Source of the DNA: Apium graveolens
Lineage: Eukaryota > Streptophyta > Magnoliopsida > Apiales > Apiaceae
Length of the DNA stretch: 64,000 bases
Direction: 5' to 3'
Assembly: GCF_009905375.1 (NCBI RefSeq)
Contig: NC_133649.1
Span: 229,008,102-229,072,101 of the forward strand
Positions 1 to 9,769 of this stretch are shown here, one piece after another. The translations under genes were made by a program, and so were the position numbers. Positions within the stretch are counted from its first letter, which is position 1; every line of letters starts with the position of its first letter. The notes beneath the pieces were generated by a model, which saw only the letters and a list, made by a program, of their open reading frames with translations, did no database searches and was not told the DNA's origin.

Positions 1-516
1 GGAATACCAAACCTTGGCATTTGGCACCCTAAAGATTCTGGTTTTAATCTAACCGGTTATTCAGATGCAGATCATACAGGTTGTAGAATTGATAGAAAGA
101 GTACAACAGGAACCTGTCAATTTCTAGGAAACAAGCTTGTGTCCTGGTTCAGTAAAAAGCAAAAATCAGTTTCTACTTCTACAACTGAAGCTGAATATAT
201 TGCTGCTGGCAGTTGCTGTGCACAGATTTTATGCATGAGAAATCAATTGCTAGACTATGGTTTGCAAGTTGAGAGGATTCCTATTTTCTGTGATAACAGA
301 AGTGCAATTGCCATCACTAAAAATCCAGTACAACATTCAAGGACAAAGCACATAGATATCAAGTACCATTTCATAAGGGAACATGTAATGAATGGTACTG
401 TGGAACTATATGTTGTTCCCAGTGAGAAGTAGCTTGCAGATATCTTTACCAAGCCACTGGATGAATCCACCTTTTCAAGGTTGGTAAGTGAGTTAGGTAT
501 GCTTAATTACTCTTAA
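1..516 (+). pseudogene. copia pol 3' end (RNase H domain), broken by one stop
   Basis: This is the C-terminal part of a Ty1/copia polyprotein; the frame is already open at base 1, so the gene starts outside the window. The product would be the RNase H domain that degrades RNA in the RNA:DNA hybrid during reverse transcription. Visible motifs, in order, are YSDADHTGC, STTEAEYIAAGSCCA, CDNRSAIAI and HSRTKHIDIKYHFIRE, which carry the acidic and histidine residues typical of copia RNase H. An in-frame TAG at 430-432 interrupts the frame just before the conserved LADIFTKPL tail. Reading through it, the frame continues to TAA at 514-516. One C-to-T change would explain the stop. This is certainly copia; the clade is less sure, though the 3' context suggests a SIRE-like element. 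Confidence 0.9.
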
Positions 517-610
517 ATACATCTGAGTTAATTTGCAAGTTGAAATGCAGCCTGAAATTTAATTGATTTTTCAGTCTTGGATGAAATTTTGGCTAAGTCA
601 AAATTTACAT

Positions 611-820
611 CTCGACGGATAACCCTTATCCGTCGAGTTTGGTCATCCGTCGTAATACAATTTGCTAATAAAATCAATTACTTTTCTGGAATATTTTATA
701 TGTCGACGGATAACAGTTTATCCTCATCCGTCGAATTGTCTTAATCTCAGCCGTTAATTCCCTGTACATTATCCATCGAGTATACTTACAGTTTGTAAGC
801 ATAACATGACGGATAATGAG
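611..820. repeat. cluster of CGACGGATAA / TTATCCGTCG inverted motifs
   Basis: About seven copies or near-copies of a decamer lie in both orientations between the copia pol end and the next ORF. The first pair (611-622 and 626-637) forms a perfect 12-bp stem with a 3-base loop. Others lie at about 643-652, 702-713, 724-735, 769-780 and 808-820. The cluster belongs to the region between pol and the 3' LTR of the copia element. Its function is unknown. Confidence 0.8.
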
Positions 821-1036
821 GGGAATTTTTACAGTTTATTTTTTTTAACGGCTATTTTAGGCAATTTCTATTGGTTACCTTATTTTACTTTATTATTTTT
901 ATCAGTTATTTTTGAGATAGTATAAAAGCTTATTTCATTGCAATTGCTTTTCTTTTATCATTCCCAATTCAACTGCTCTAATTTCATTGTCTCTTAAAGC
1001 ACTTACTCTCCTTCTTCAAGCTCTTATTCTTTAACA

Positions 1037-1387
1037 ATGACACCGGTTGTAAAGATTATGTCTCAAACTGGGTTCATTTATGAGAAGAACAATTTCACTG
1101 CATTAGTGAACAAGGGTATTCAGCAATCGGATGACTATCAAAAGATGATGGACTTTGTGAAGAATCGCAAGCTCAATTATGCCATGCTGGAATCACCCAC
1201 AATCTTCTGTGAAGTTGTTGAAGAGATGTGGACCACTGCTACCTATAACTCTACAGATAAGACCATCACTCTAACCATCAAAGGTAAAGAATTTTGTATA
1301 AATAGTGATGTGATAAAAGCATGTTTTAAAATTCCTGATAACAATGTGACTTCACCACACACTGACACTGACTTCACCACACACTGA
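1037..1387 (+). pseudogene. truncated downstream ORF of the copia element, function unknown
   Basis: A 116-codon ATG-started frame lies about 0.5 kb downstream of the copia pol end on the same strand. It begins MTPVVKIMSQTGFIYEKNN and has no transmembrane segment or catalytic motif that I can recognise. From general familiarity, ORFs of this kind are common near SIRE-like copia elements, in the position where some carry an extra or env-like ORF; I cannot confirm homology here. The frame ends shortly after a 22-bp tandem duplication that shifts it to a stop, and the following DNA looks unrelated. I read it as a truncated and frameshifted remnant of an element-encoded gene, not a host gene. Confidence 0.55.
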
Positions 1388-1391
1388 CACT
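1348..1391 (+). repeat. 22-bp perfect tandem duplication
   Basis: The unit GACTTCACCACACACTGACA plus CT occurs twice without a spacer (1348-1369 and 1370-1391). Because 22 is not a multiple of three, it shifts the frame of the ORF at 1037. It lies exactly where the sequence character changes to AT-rich noncoding DNA. Confidence 0.9.
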
Positions 1392-3098
1392 GATATAATC
1401 ACATTTTTATTTTTATAAAATTATAGGACTTTTAATTATACCATTTCTTTGAATTTTTGAATTATTCATAATTTTTTGAAAATTTTGGCATATATATTTT
1501 ATATATAAAATATTTAAAAATTATATTTAATAATCAAAAATTATAAAATTAGGGGCTAATTAATTTTAAAAGATGTATAATTAGGGCCTTAATTTTAATT
1601 AGGAGTATTATTTTTCCTACTATAAATAGTTAATTTTTATTTTAATTATTATTAAGTAATTATAAAAAATTTGCAAAATTTTGGAAATTCTCTAAAGAAC
1701 AGGGTCGGGTCGGATTTCGGGTCAAGAATCAATCGTTGATTTTGAGTGTTTCTGAACACCAAATCGATCGATGTGAGTACCCAAATTGATCCTCTCAATC
1801 TATTCTTTCGATTTCTTATATCAATATCATGTTTTTATGCGTTGTTTTTCAATTTTAATTTCTAGGGTTTATACCCGATTTGGTACTTTTTGATTCGGGG
1901 GTTATCTGTTGAAATTGATGTTGTAAATAGCTTTATTTGATTATTTCTGATCGATTCTAGCAAATTAATTTAACAGACGATTGCTAGAATTGATAGTACG
2001 ATATCTAGGGTTTATGCATTTTTTTATTTGATCATTTTTTATTTTAGAGATGTTTGAGATATGATTGGGCATAGGGGTTTAATTGTCTGTGTTCTAAGCT
2101 TTATTTTAACATATAGAACGCGAATTTCGGGGTACGATTTAGGCAGATCGGAGTTTGGCCGGATTTGAAGTCGGTTTTGATCGGAATCTTGTTCAAGGGG
2201 TTATTAAGGTGTTTTGTTAATTGATTGATGTTTAAAACTAAGTTTACAATCGATTCCATATAAAAATGAGCACAAATGGTTCGTGATTTGGCCTGTAAGT
2301 GACTTCATCGAAATTTTGAAAAGTTCATCAGATTTGGGTGGTTTTTCACCGGAAAAGAAGATTCGTTCATCGTCGATTGTTGATGAAGACAGTGTTGGAA
2401 TGCTGTATTGATTTCAAATGAAATTGACACAAAACAGAGCAAAATGGAGTCGAATGGGGGGTAATTAGACTGGCCGGAAAATAGGTCAGTGACCTGAATC
2501 TTCACCGGATTCTAGGTTCATCCCGACTGTTTTCTGTTATTGCAGACCCGGATTCAACTTGATTTAAAACACGGTTTTGATCCAATTAAACCTAAATCCA
2601 TTTCCTGAAACTTGTTTCTGGAAAATTATTTTAGTTTTATTTTTATTAATTATAAAATCAGTTTTTATTTATTTTATAAATTGATTAAATATTTAATTAA
2701 TTGATTTATATTATAAATAATTCTGAAATATTTTCTAAAAATAAGAATTATTTATTTCTTTATTTCTTTAATTATTTATTATTATTATTATTAATTAATT
2801 AAAAGTGATCCCAATCCATGAAGAAAGTTTTGAGTTGTCTGAGCAAGTGTAGTGTAGATAGTTAATGTGTGTTTGAATAAATGAGAAAAGTAGTTTAAAA
2901 CTGGTTAGACAATGTTTGTAATAAAGAGAGTTTGTAAGATTTAAATTTGGTTTGTAATAAAGTAGATTGTGGTTTCTTGTTTTCATACGTCAACCTAAAA
3001 AGATTTTGGTTAGTGTTATATATATATATATATATATCTGTTTAATTATTATTCAGGCTGTACGGGTTTGGTGATTAGCTAGTAACCCCCAGACTTAT
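1392..3098. other. unclassified AT-rich intergenic DNA
   Basis: No coding region is supported in these 1.7 kb. The stretch has long A/T runs, a short GC-richer patch near 1700-1760 and a (TA)n microsatellite near 3017-3037. The left boundary is the duplicated 22-mer and the right boundary is the start of the Gypsy-A LTR. It could be part of an old LTR or a deleted element, but I see no terminal TG...CA pair, primer site or polypurine tract to support that. Confidence 0.5.
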
Positions 3099-3128
3099 TG
3101 TGACGGCCTCAAACCCGGGGTCAGGGGT

Positions 3129-3136
3129 TGACGTCA
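3129..3136. promoter_or_regulatory. TGACGTCA palindrome near the LTR terminus
   Basis: This perfect 8-bp palindrome is the core recognised by plant bZIP factors. It sits in a larger imperfect palindrome (GTTGACGTCATCAAC) and recurs at 20850-20857 in the other LTR. The site is seen directly; a regulatory role is inference. Confidence 0.4.
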
Positions 3137-3287
3137 TCAACAACCACAATAGCAAACATGATATAATCAATTCCATGATAAAATATAAATACAACCCCTT
3201 TTTCCCAGATCTTTTCTAGGTTTAAATATGATTTAGGCTACATAACTAACACAACCCAATTTACTTTATACAATTATGACCACTATC

Positions 3288-3401
3288 TTAATACAACAAC
3301 TCAACAGACCAACTTTGGTCTAACACAACTATGGCAGAGGAGCCTGACACGGAAGGAACTGGAACTTTGCCCTGACTATCGCGAAAGAATCTTCTAGGCA
3401 T
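3288..3401 (-). CDS. small leader ORF in the Gypsy-A LTR, 37 aa
   Basis: An ATG at 3401-3399 opens a 37-codon frame ending in TAA (3290-3288). It lies about 190 bp from the sense 3' end of the LTR, so it would be in the transcript leader upstream of gag. The product starts MPRRFFRDSQGKVPVP and has no known domain. The ATG directly follows TATTGCAG, which looks like a 3' splice site. In the other LTR (ATG near 21120) the same frame stops after six codons, so this copy of the family is decayed. It is comparable in position with small ORFs in Tekay-B and array C. Translation is unproven. Confidence 0.35.
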   Translation of the reverse strand: MPRRFFRDSQGKVPVPSVSGSSAIVVLDQSWSVELLY

Positions 3402-4530
3402 CTGCAATACATATATAAAATATTCTGCAAGGGTAAGCAATCAATTACTCAGCAGTATGTTAGGCACAAAGCATGTGCTAATAATTCACGCAAGTATACG
3501 CGTTCACAAGTAGTACATAATGATTTTTAGTTCATTCCCAAATAGACTCTGACTAACTATGTTCAATTAACACTTACTTACCAATGTATGATTACTTCTC
3601 AATGTCAAGACAATAACACTTAAGGTTGATTAACTAATTAATAACTACGAGAATTTAACACTTGAATTAACAATATTAAACACACATGAGATCATAACTT
3701 CATTACTACTTCATTCAATAGTTATTTTTATTACCCTTAGCGTGTAACGGTGATGATATTAATCGAACAACACGAAACTGATTAAATCTAACTTTCGTTG
3801 CAAAAGTACCATTCTACCAAGTATCCACAATTAAGATAGAAGTTGAATAGGCATCAATTATGTTGAGACCCTATATGTCTACAGAATTTAACATCATAAC
3901 CATTTAAGCGCAAGTTATTCATTATGATTATACAGGGCAAGTAAAACGGTTAAAGTTACCCACTAATCATGCATACAATATATGAACCTATGCTAGCATG
4001 GCAAGTTCTAAATCTCAAGATTTACCTATCTTCTATGTTCGCGAAGCACATAAGATGAATAAGCACAACCTATGCTAGATATCATATAATCATCACATAC
4101 CAAGGTATTAAACAATTAACTAAAGAAATCCATAGTAAATCCGCTACGACCCCATGATCACGATTAGCCCATGATAGAACTCATCGTCATCATGGGTTCA
4201 TACGAAAACATGATAATAACACAACGATATAAACTAATAAAAATACATAATAAAAGTAGAGTACATCACAAGAGTATTAAGGTTCAAAGTAAAGAAAACT
4301 AGCATCCACTGTTACAACGAATAAAAGAATCAGAAGCTAACGTATGCTTCCTCTTCTTCGTTGTGGTGTGCTAAAACGGTCTTCTTAATCTTCTCTCCTT
4401 GCTCCTTGCTTGTTGCTTGTTATTGCGAAACGTCTCTCAAGTAGGTTTATATAAGAGTCCACAAGAAACAGCAGTCTCAGAAGCCCAATAGAATTTGAAT
4501 TAGAAAATCCAGATTCTAAATTTACGACCC

Positions 4531-4605
4531 CAGGCGGCCGCCTCAGTTCCCACGCGGGCGCCTGCATCTCCAGGCGGTCGCCTGCATATCCCAGGCGGGC
4601 GCCTG
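4531..4605. repeat. four GC-rich 14-bp palindromes at about 20-bp spacing
   Basis: Near-identical palindromic units CAGGCGGNCGCCTG lie at 4531-4544, 4551-4564, 4571-4584 and 4592-4605, separated by short spacers. They contrast strongly with the AT-rich surroundings. The right LTR lacks them because of a deletion of about 1.39 kb. Confidence 0.85.
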
Positions 4606-5046
4606 CACAGCTTCTGGAAAATCTCACTTTCTGCTTCTGATTTTGAGAATTCTTTGCACAACTCCCTGCAACTGATCCCAAGTACTTCCCTAGGCTTATT
4701 ATGGTGAAATCTCCCTAATTACGCAAGTTATACCCTGAAATGCAAAGACACTAGAAAAACGCATCAAATGCACAAAATACTTGATTTCAAGACATCAATT
4801 CAAGCCATTATAAGACGTTCTAAGTGGTATAAAATGCCACGTATCACAGTACCACTATATGAATAACATGTAAAACAAGCTATGATAAAACAGTTATAGG
4901 AACATAATTCATAACTTGATCGAAAACAAGTAAACATGTATAAACTGGATATCAAAACTAGCATGGTCAGTAGAACAAAATCAACAGTCGTGTGCTGTGC
5001 ATAAATACCAGAGTTCAATTTTAGCATGCTATTTTCAGTTCCAATT

Positions 5047-5152
5047 CTTCCGTCCTATTACAGGAACCATAAATCATCTGTCCTGTTACGGGGACCACAA
5101 AACCATTTGTTCCGTTACTGGAACCTCAATCACTTGTTCCGTTACTGGAACC
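5047..5152. repeat. four GTTCCGTTACTGGAACC-type repeats
   Basis: Four diverged copies lie at about 5047-5068, 5077-5096, 5106-5125 and 5133-5152. Each is a partial palindrome (GTTCC...GGAAC), and the spacers are similar. The same array recurs in the other LTR at about 21373-21479, so it is an ancestral feature of the LTR. Confidence 0.8.
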
Positions 5153-7810
5153 ACAAAACCACAATCAGATATATATTGGATGTTATCTAAGGACGGCTGA
5201 TCAGGCCTCCACACAAATTATCTAGGATAGTTGGCCAGACTATCACATAAAATGTCTAGGAAAGCTGATTGGGCTTTCATAAAAAATAACCGGATCCGGA
5301 AAGACTAGCTAGGTCTCTGATTAACTATGCTGGACTAATCGGTTATGATTTGCGCGCAACCGAATTAGCCACTTACGCAACGTTATCCAATATCTGATTC
5401 GTTTTATCCAGTTTCAAAATCACTTTTACCTATCTCTTGATAAAATCAATTCTGTCACATCACACTATTCAAAAATTTCTTTCATTTTAATCACATTTTA
5501 GAGATAGGTACTTTCAGAAGTTACTTTTCCCCAAAAGACATTTAAACAACATTTTCGAACACGGGGGATACGTAACTTAAAATTTTTTTGTTCCTGTTCG
5601 AAAATAAAACATCATTTCATTTATATATACTGAACCATAAGAGCATGGTCAGGGGTACTTGCCTTGTAGAGCTTTTCAATTATCACTAACTGATTTTGGA
5701 TTGACTAGGACGTTCGGCTTATTACCTAATTAGCAGACTATACTGGATCCGACTTCAACGCTCAGGTCCTTCGTTCGGAACCTCGCTGCGCTTGTCGACT
5801 GATCACTAGGTTATCTTTGGTTCAATATCAATTCTTGAGTCCTTCGACTAGAACCTACAGAGTTGAAATACCCTACGTTAGACGACCAAGTATGCTTGAC
5901 ATATCCTCGCTAACAACCTACCCATTCGATATCAAATACCGACTCATAATTACACATATTATAATAACACACACAATAATTTGGGTTCACGCTCTCGAAA
6001 ATAGGTTCGGTGTTCGTTTCCAGAAAATACGTATACTCGTCATTTCACGAAATTAGGGTTGTTGGTTTTGGCAAAGCATTTTATCACAACTTACAATCAG
6101 GTTTCACATATAATATTTATATATATTTATACATATTCACTTGACGTCCCGATAATTACCAGATACGCCCCCGTGTTTCCGTAATTTAATTTCCCGAAAA
6201 TCAGGCAGAGTCTCCTTTGTTTGTCGGACTACTCGTCGAAACATCATCGACGTGACAATCAACCAATCACTCCAACAAACAGGCAATCAATCCAACTTCA
6301 CATTCTAAGTAACCCCGAAATGTATTATTTAACTACTACTTTTTATTTTGAATAATAATATGTGAACGAAATTATTTATTTTAAAATATTAGGACTCAGA
6401 TAAACATCATCACTGTCCACCGTTGACTCGTTAAAAGTCATCGTCAACGGCGACAAAATTCGGAGTTGCCCGATTATTTCGGGTTTCCGTTATGAATTCT
6501 ACCGATTAAAATATAATCCTGCAAAATAAAATATTTATTATTTTCACAAAAATAATCAAGAATAATTCTGTGAAAAAACAAATCAATCAGGAGCCAAACA
6601 AGGCCTAATCGGCCGAGAATAATTTCAACAGCCAGAGTTAACCGGAAAACAAACAGGCAACACAGACAATCATATACGCACGACACACGCGCCGCTCGCG
6701 CGCGTAGACCACCCAGCCGGAAAGAAATCCGGCGGCGGCCAGAAGAACGGAGAAGAATAAAAATCACAGACAGCATCACAATCGACTGCACACAGACATA
6801 CACACAATTATATATATATATATATATATGCAAATCAGCAACCGATCGGAACAACTACAACCGAGAAGAGAGATGGCCCAAAAAAATGATCGGCGAACTC
6901 ACCAATTCGGTGAACACAGGAGAGGAGCGGAGATGTTGCGAGAGGAAGAGAGACCAAGAGAATTCGGGAGATTGAGACAGTGAAAAACCGAGAGAATAGG
7001 GCGGCAAACTCCATTGAGTTTATCTGCCACTTTTTCTTTTTCTTTTTTTTAACTCTGCCAATCAGCAAATTACACGTATCGTGAAGTTAACAAAAATGAA
7101 GCACATGTACCAAAAACTTACACGTATCCTTTTATTACTAGCCCAACTCTGATCCGCATTTTGTAACTTTTTGTAACTTTAACGAACTAATTTGCACAAA
7201 AATAAACTCGGAAAATTATTAAAATAGTTTTAAAATTTTCTAAAAATCCCGAAACTAATAAAGTAAAATTTTCATAATTTTTAAAGCATTTTTGAAACGC
7301 AACTCGTACCAGCATTTCACAGTTAAACGAATCAACGCGCGAGTGAAATTAATCCCAAAAATTTCCAAAATAATTTTAAAATTCTCGAAATATTCCAAAC
7401 TTAGTGAAATATGAATTTCATAATTTTTTGAAACTTTTCTGATTTTTATATAGAATTTATACTAAAATACAATCTGGAAAATCATTCAGGACTAAATAAT
7501 TAATGAAATATTGATTTCTAAATTTTATAAAATCATAAAAATAATTATTAAAATTATAAAGTCATAAAATAATTTTTAGAGATAATACAAATATTTATGC
7601 AAATGAATTTGCAATAAATCCACTTTTAAAAGTGAAAACAAATCAGTATAACTCGATTAATTAATTACACAATTAAACCCTGTACATCATAATTCACACA
7701 TAACTACTAATAAATAACATACAGCTGACAAAATCAATACACATATTTTATTTAATTAATTATTTAACAATTACATTCTTAAAATATTACAAAATACACG
7801 AGTTGTTATA

Positions 7811-7823
7811 TCCTCCCCCTTAA
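7811..7823 (-). other. Gypsy-A polypurine tract
   Basis: In element sense this reads TTAAGGGGGAGGA, immediately before the 3' LTR. A polypurine tract primes second-strand synthesis. Position and composition match those of Tekay-B and array C. Confidence 0.8.
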
Positions 7824-8381
7824 AAAGATTCTGTCCTCAAAATTTGATCTAACTACACAAGTGAGGATATTTGTCAAGCATATCTGACTCTAATTATAGG
7901 TAGACTCTTCTACTCGAGGATTATTCAAATGTACTCGCTCTAGATGTAAATTCATTTCTGAGAACTCGCCCTTATCGATCAAGAATTTGGATCGATCACT
8001 CTATGCAACACAAATTTGGATAAGAACCCACTAGTTCCTAATCAATGACTCGGTTCGAAAGAAATACAGATCGCCTTAAGATTGACACATGGAACGTATT
8101 ATATATATATACTGCAACTGTCGCAGCAACATCAACCCATGGGCAACTTCACCTATATTTATCAATACCTCGAACGGTTCACTATATTTAAGACTCAACT
8201 TGTCCCCTCTATTCAAACCTAACCAATCTCTCTCAAGATGAAACGTTTATCGCTACCAACAATCCTATTTTTATACCCATACTCTTTCGATACAATTTCG
8301 TTTTCTTTCTTTGTCTATCCTGAGCTGCTTCAACTCCTTTCCAAATCAACATCACGAGGGTGTGCTGAATTAACTCAGAAC
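7824..8381 (-). pseudogene. Gypsy-A integrase C-terminal part, degenerate
   Basis: Reading the minus strand in shifting frames gives recognisable pieces of the gypsy integrase tail: an AAQDRQRK-like stretch, a weak GPF-like region, a HVSxLRR-like stretch, and LESDMLDKYPHL near the end. The last resembles the end of Tekay-type chromodomains. Many stops and frame changes make it non-functional. It continues the integrase half at 16798, with the Copia-1 insertion lying exactly between them. Recognition rests on short motifs only. Confidence 0.65.
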
Positions 8382-8386
8382 CTAAC
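8382..8386. repeat. target-site duplication CTAAC, left copy (Copia-1)
   Basis: CTAAC directly precedes the left LTR of Copia-1 and recurs directly after the right LTR at 16793-16797. Five bases is the usual duplication made by LTR-retrotransposon integrase. Confidence 0.85.
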
Positions 8387-9741
8387 TAAAGGGATTCGAG
8401 CACATAAATGCAACGGAAACAGTAATTAAAAACATGAAAAACCAGAATTTTCGAAACCCACTGTAGGATCCATGCGAAAAATTGATATTTAATTCGTAGA
8501 TCCGATTGTTTACCTTAAGAAGCTTTACAAATTGGTTGACTAATGGAGATCCAAAGCTTTTTCAATCACCACGCATCCCGCTCTCGCGATCTACGCTCTA
8601 TCGGTATCCACACAAATACTTGAACTCAAGGATTGGATTTGTACTAGCACAAACTCGTTTCTTCTTGCTCTCTCCATCTTCTCTCTTGGTGGCTAGGGTT
8701 TTAGTAAAAATCTTGCACACCAAAAAATCAGCCACACAAGAGATATTATATAGAGAGTAGAAAAACGAATTATAACTCTTAACTAATTAGGAGTTATTAT
8801 TAATTCGAAATTCCTATTTGTATTATAATTAAGTCTCGATTAATTATTTAACAAATAAATTTCATAATTAATATTAGTAAATTTGAATATCATTATTTAT
8901 CTAATTAATTAAGTCAAACTTAATTAATATTATAAATAATTCAAATTACTTTAATTTAATTTAAATCCAATTTAAATTAAATAATCCTTCAAGCATTCTT
9001 TATGTGTGTCATCCTCATCATAGTTTAATCCAAGTTTCCTTGATTAATGAGTAAACTATCATATCAAATCAACATTTGAGTGTGGCCACACATTTCATAG
9101 TCTAGCTCACACAAGAGGCCAGTAATATCACTCCTAAAATAGGAGGTTAAATCTCATCTAGATCATTCATATTTCTCATATGATTCATAATATACCCAAT
9201 GTCCACTTTTATCATTACTCGGTCAAGGATAACTTTTAATGGAATCAATTTATATTAATTCTCGTATAGAAATATAATGACTTCAGGTATAAGGACCATT
9301 ACATCATTATCACTGTGAGAATTACTTATGACACAACAGACATGTAGAATCTCACATTAGATCTGTCCAGCATCATGTACATATACATCTGCCTGTGTTT
9401 TTAACTTTAGTATCATCATACCTATGATCAATGAGATGTGATCATCAGTCAACGAACACACCAGTCTTAATGCATTATTATTGTCCCTTAATAATAATAC
9501 TCGACTAGGGACCTTTAGGAATATTGATACTATTCTCAAAATCTCATTTCTAAGTCACGTACTTAGAGATATAGAATTACATATCATATTCCAAGGACAT
9601 TTATTAATCTAACATTTATATCACAGTTAATTAAAAATTAATAAATTATAAAGGGAATAATCAATAGAACATAAACATTAATCATCCTAATGTCTTAAAC
9701 TAAAACGTCATCGTATTGTCTATAGGGCACAAACACTAACA
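8387..9741 (-). repeat. Copia-1 3' LTR (1355 bp)
   Basis: It aligns end to end with 15235-16792 except for one missing block of about 203 bp. The missing block corresponds to about 15858-16060 of the other LTR, and the break lies at a short GTGT repeat. The 203-bp difference accounts for the whole length difference (1355 against 1558). An 84-codon frame inside it (from about 8506, plus strand) is antisense to the element and not considered a gene. Confidence 0.9.
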
Positions 9742-9754
9742 ATCTCCCACTTGC
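9742..9754 (-). other. Copia-1 polypurine tract
   Basis: In element sense this reads GCAAGTGGGAGAT directly before TGTTAGTG at the LTR start. The RNase H reading just upstream ends in RYMGDWL, as is typical at the end of this kind of copia pol. Confidence 0.8.
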
Positions 9755-9769
9755 ACTAGAGCCAATCAC

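Larger units (their letters stand above)
3099..7810 (-). repeat. Gypsy-A 3' LTR (about 4.7 kb)
   Basis: On the plus strand the LTR starts TGTGACGGCC and ends GTTATA against the pyrimidine-rich complement of the polypurine tract. In element sense it would start TATAAC, presumably TGTAAC changed by one transition. It matches 20820 to about 22538 with many substitutions. It contains a small leader ORF (3288-3401), GC-rich palindromes (4531-4605), GTTCC/GGAAC repeats (5047-5152) and a GC-rich patch near 6690-6740. Next to that patch, a (TA)n run near 6811-6829 could supply a TATA box in element sense. The regulatory reading is inference. Confidence 0.85.

Noticed and set aside
4385..4681. 98-codon minus-strand frame over the GC-rich palindromes
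   Set aside because: Its openness follows from GC-rich repeat units; there is no similarity to a known protein and no conservation in the other LTR.
6474..6854. 126-codon minus-strand frame with arginine-rich and (TA)n-derived parts
   Set aside because: It is composed of GC-rich LTR sequence and a TA microsatellite, is not present in the truncated partner LTR, and has no recognisable domain.
8506..8760. 84-codon plus-strand frame repeated at 15354-15608
   Set aside because: It lies in both Copia-1 LTRs and antisense to the element. It is present twice only because LTRs are copies, and most differences between the two change amino acids.
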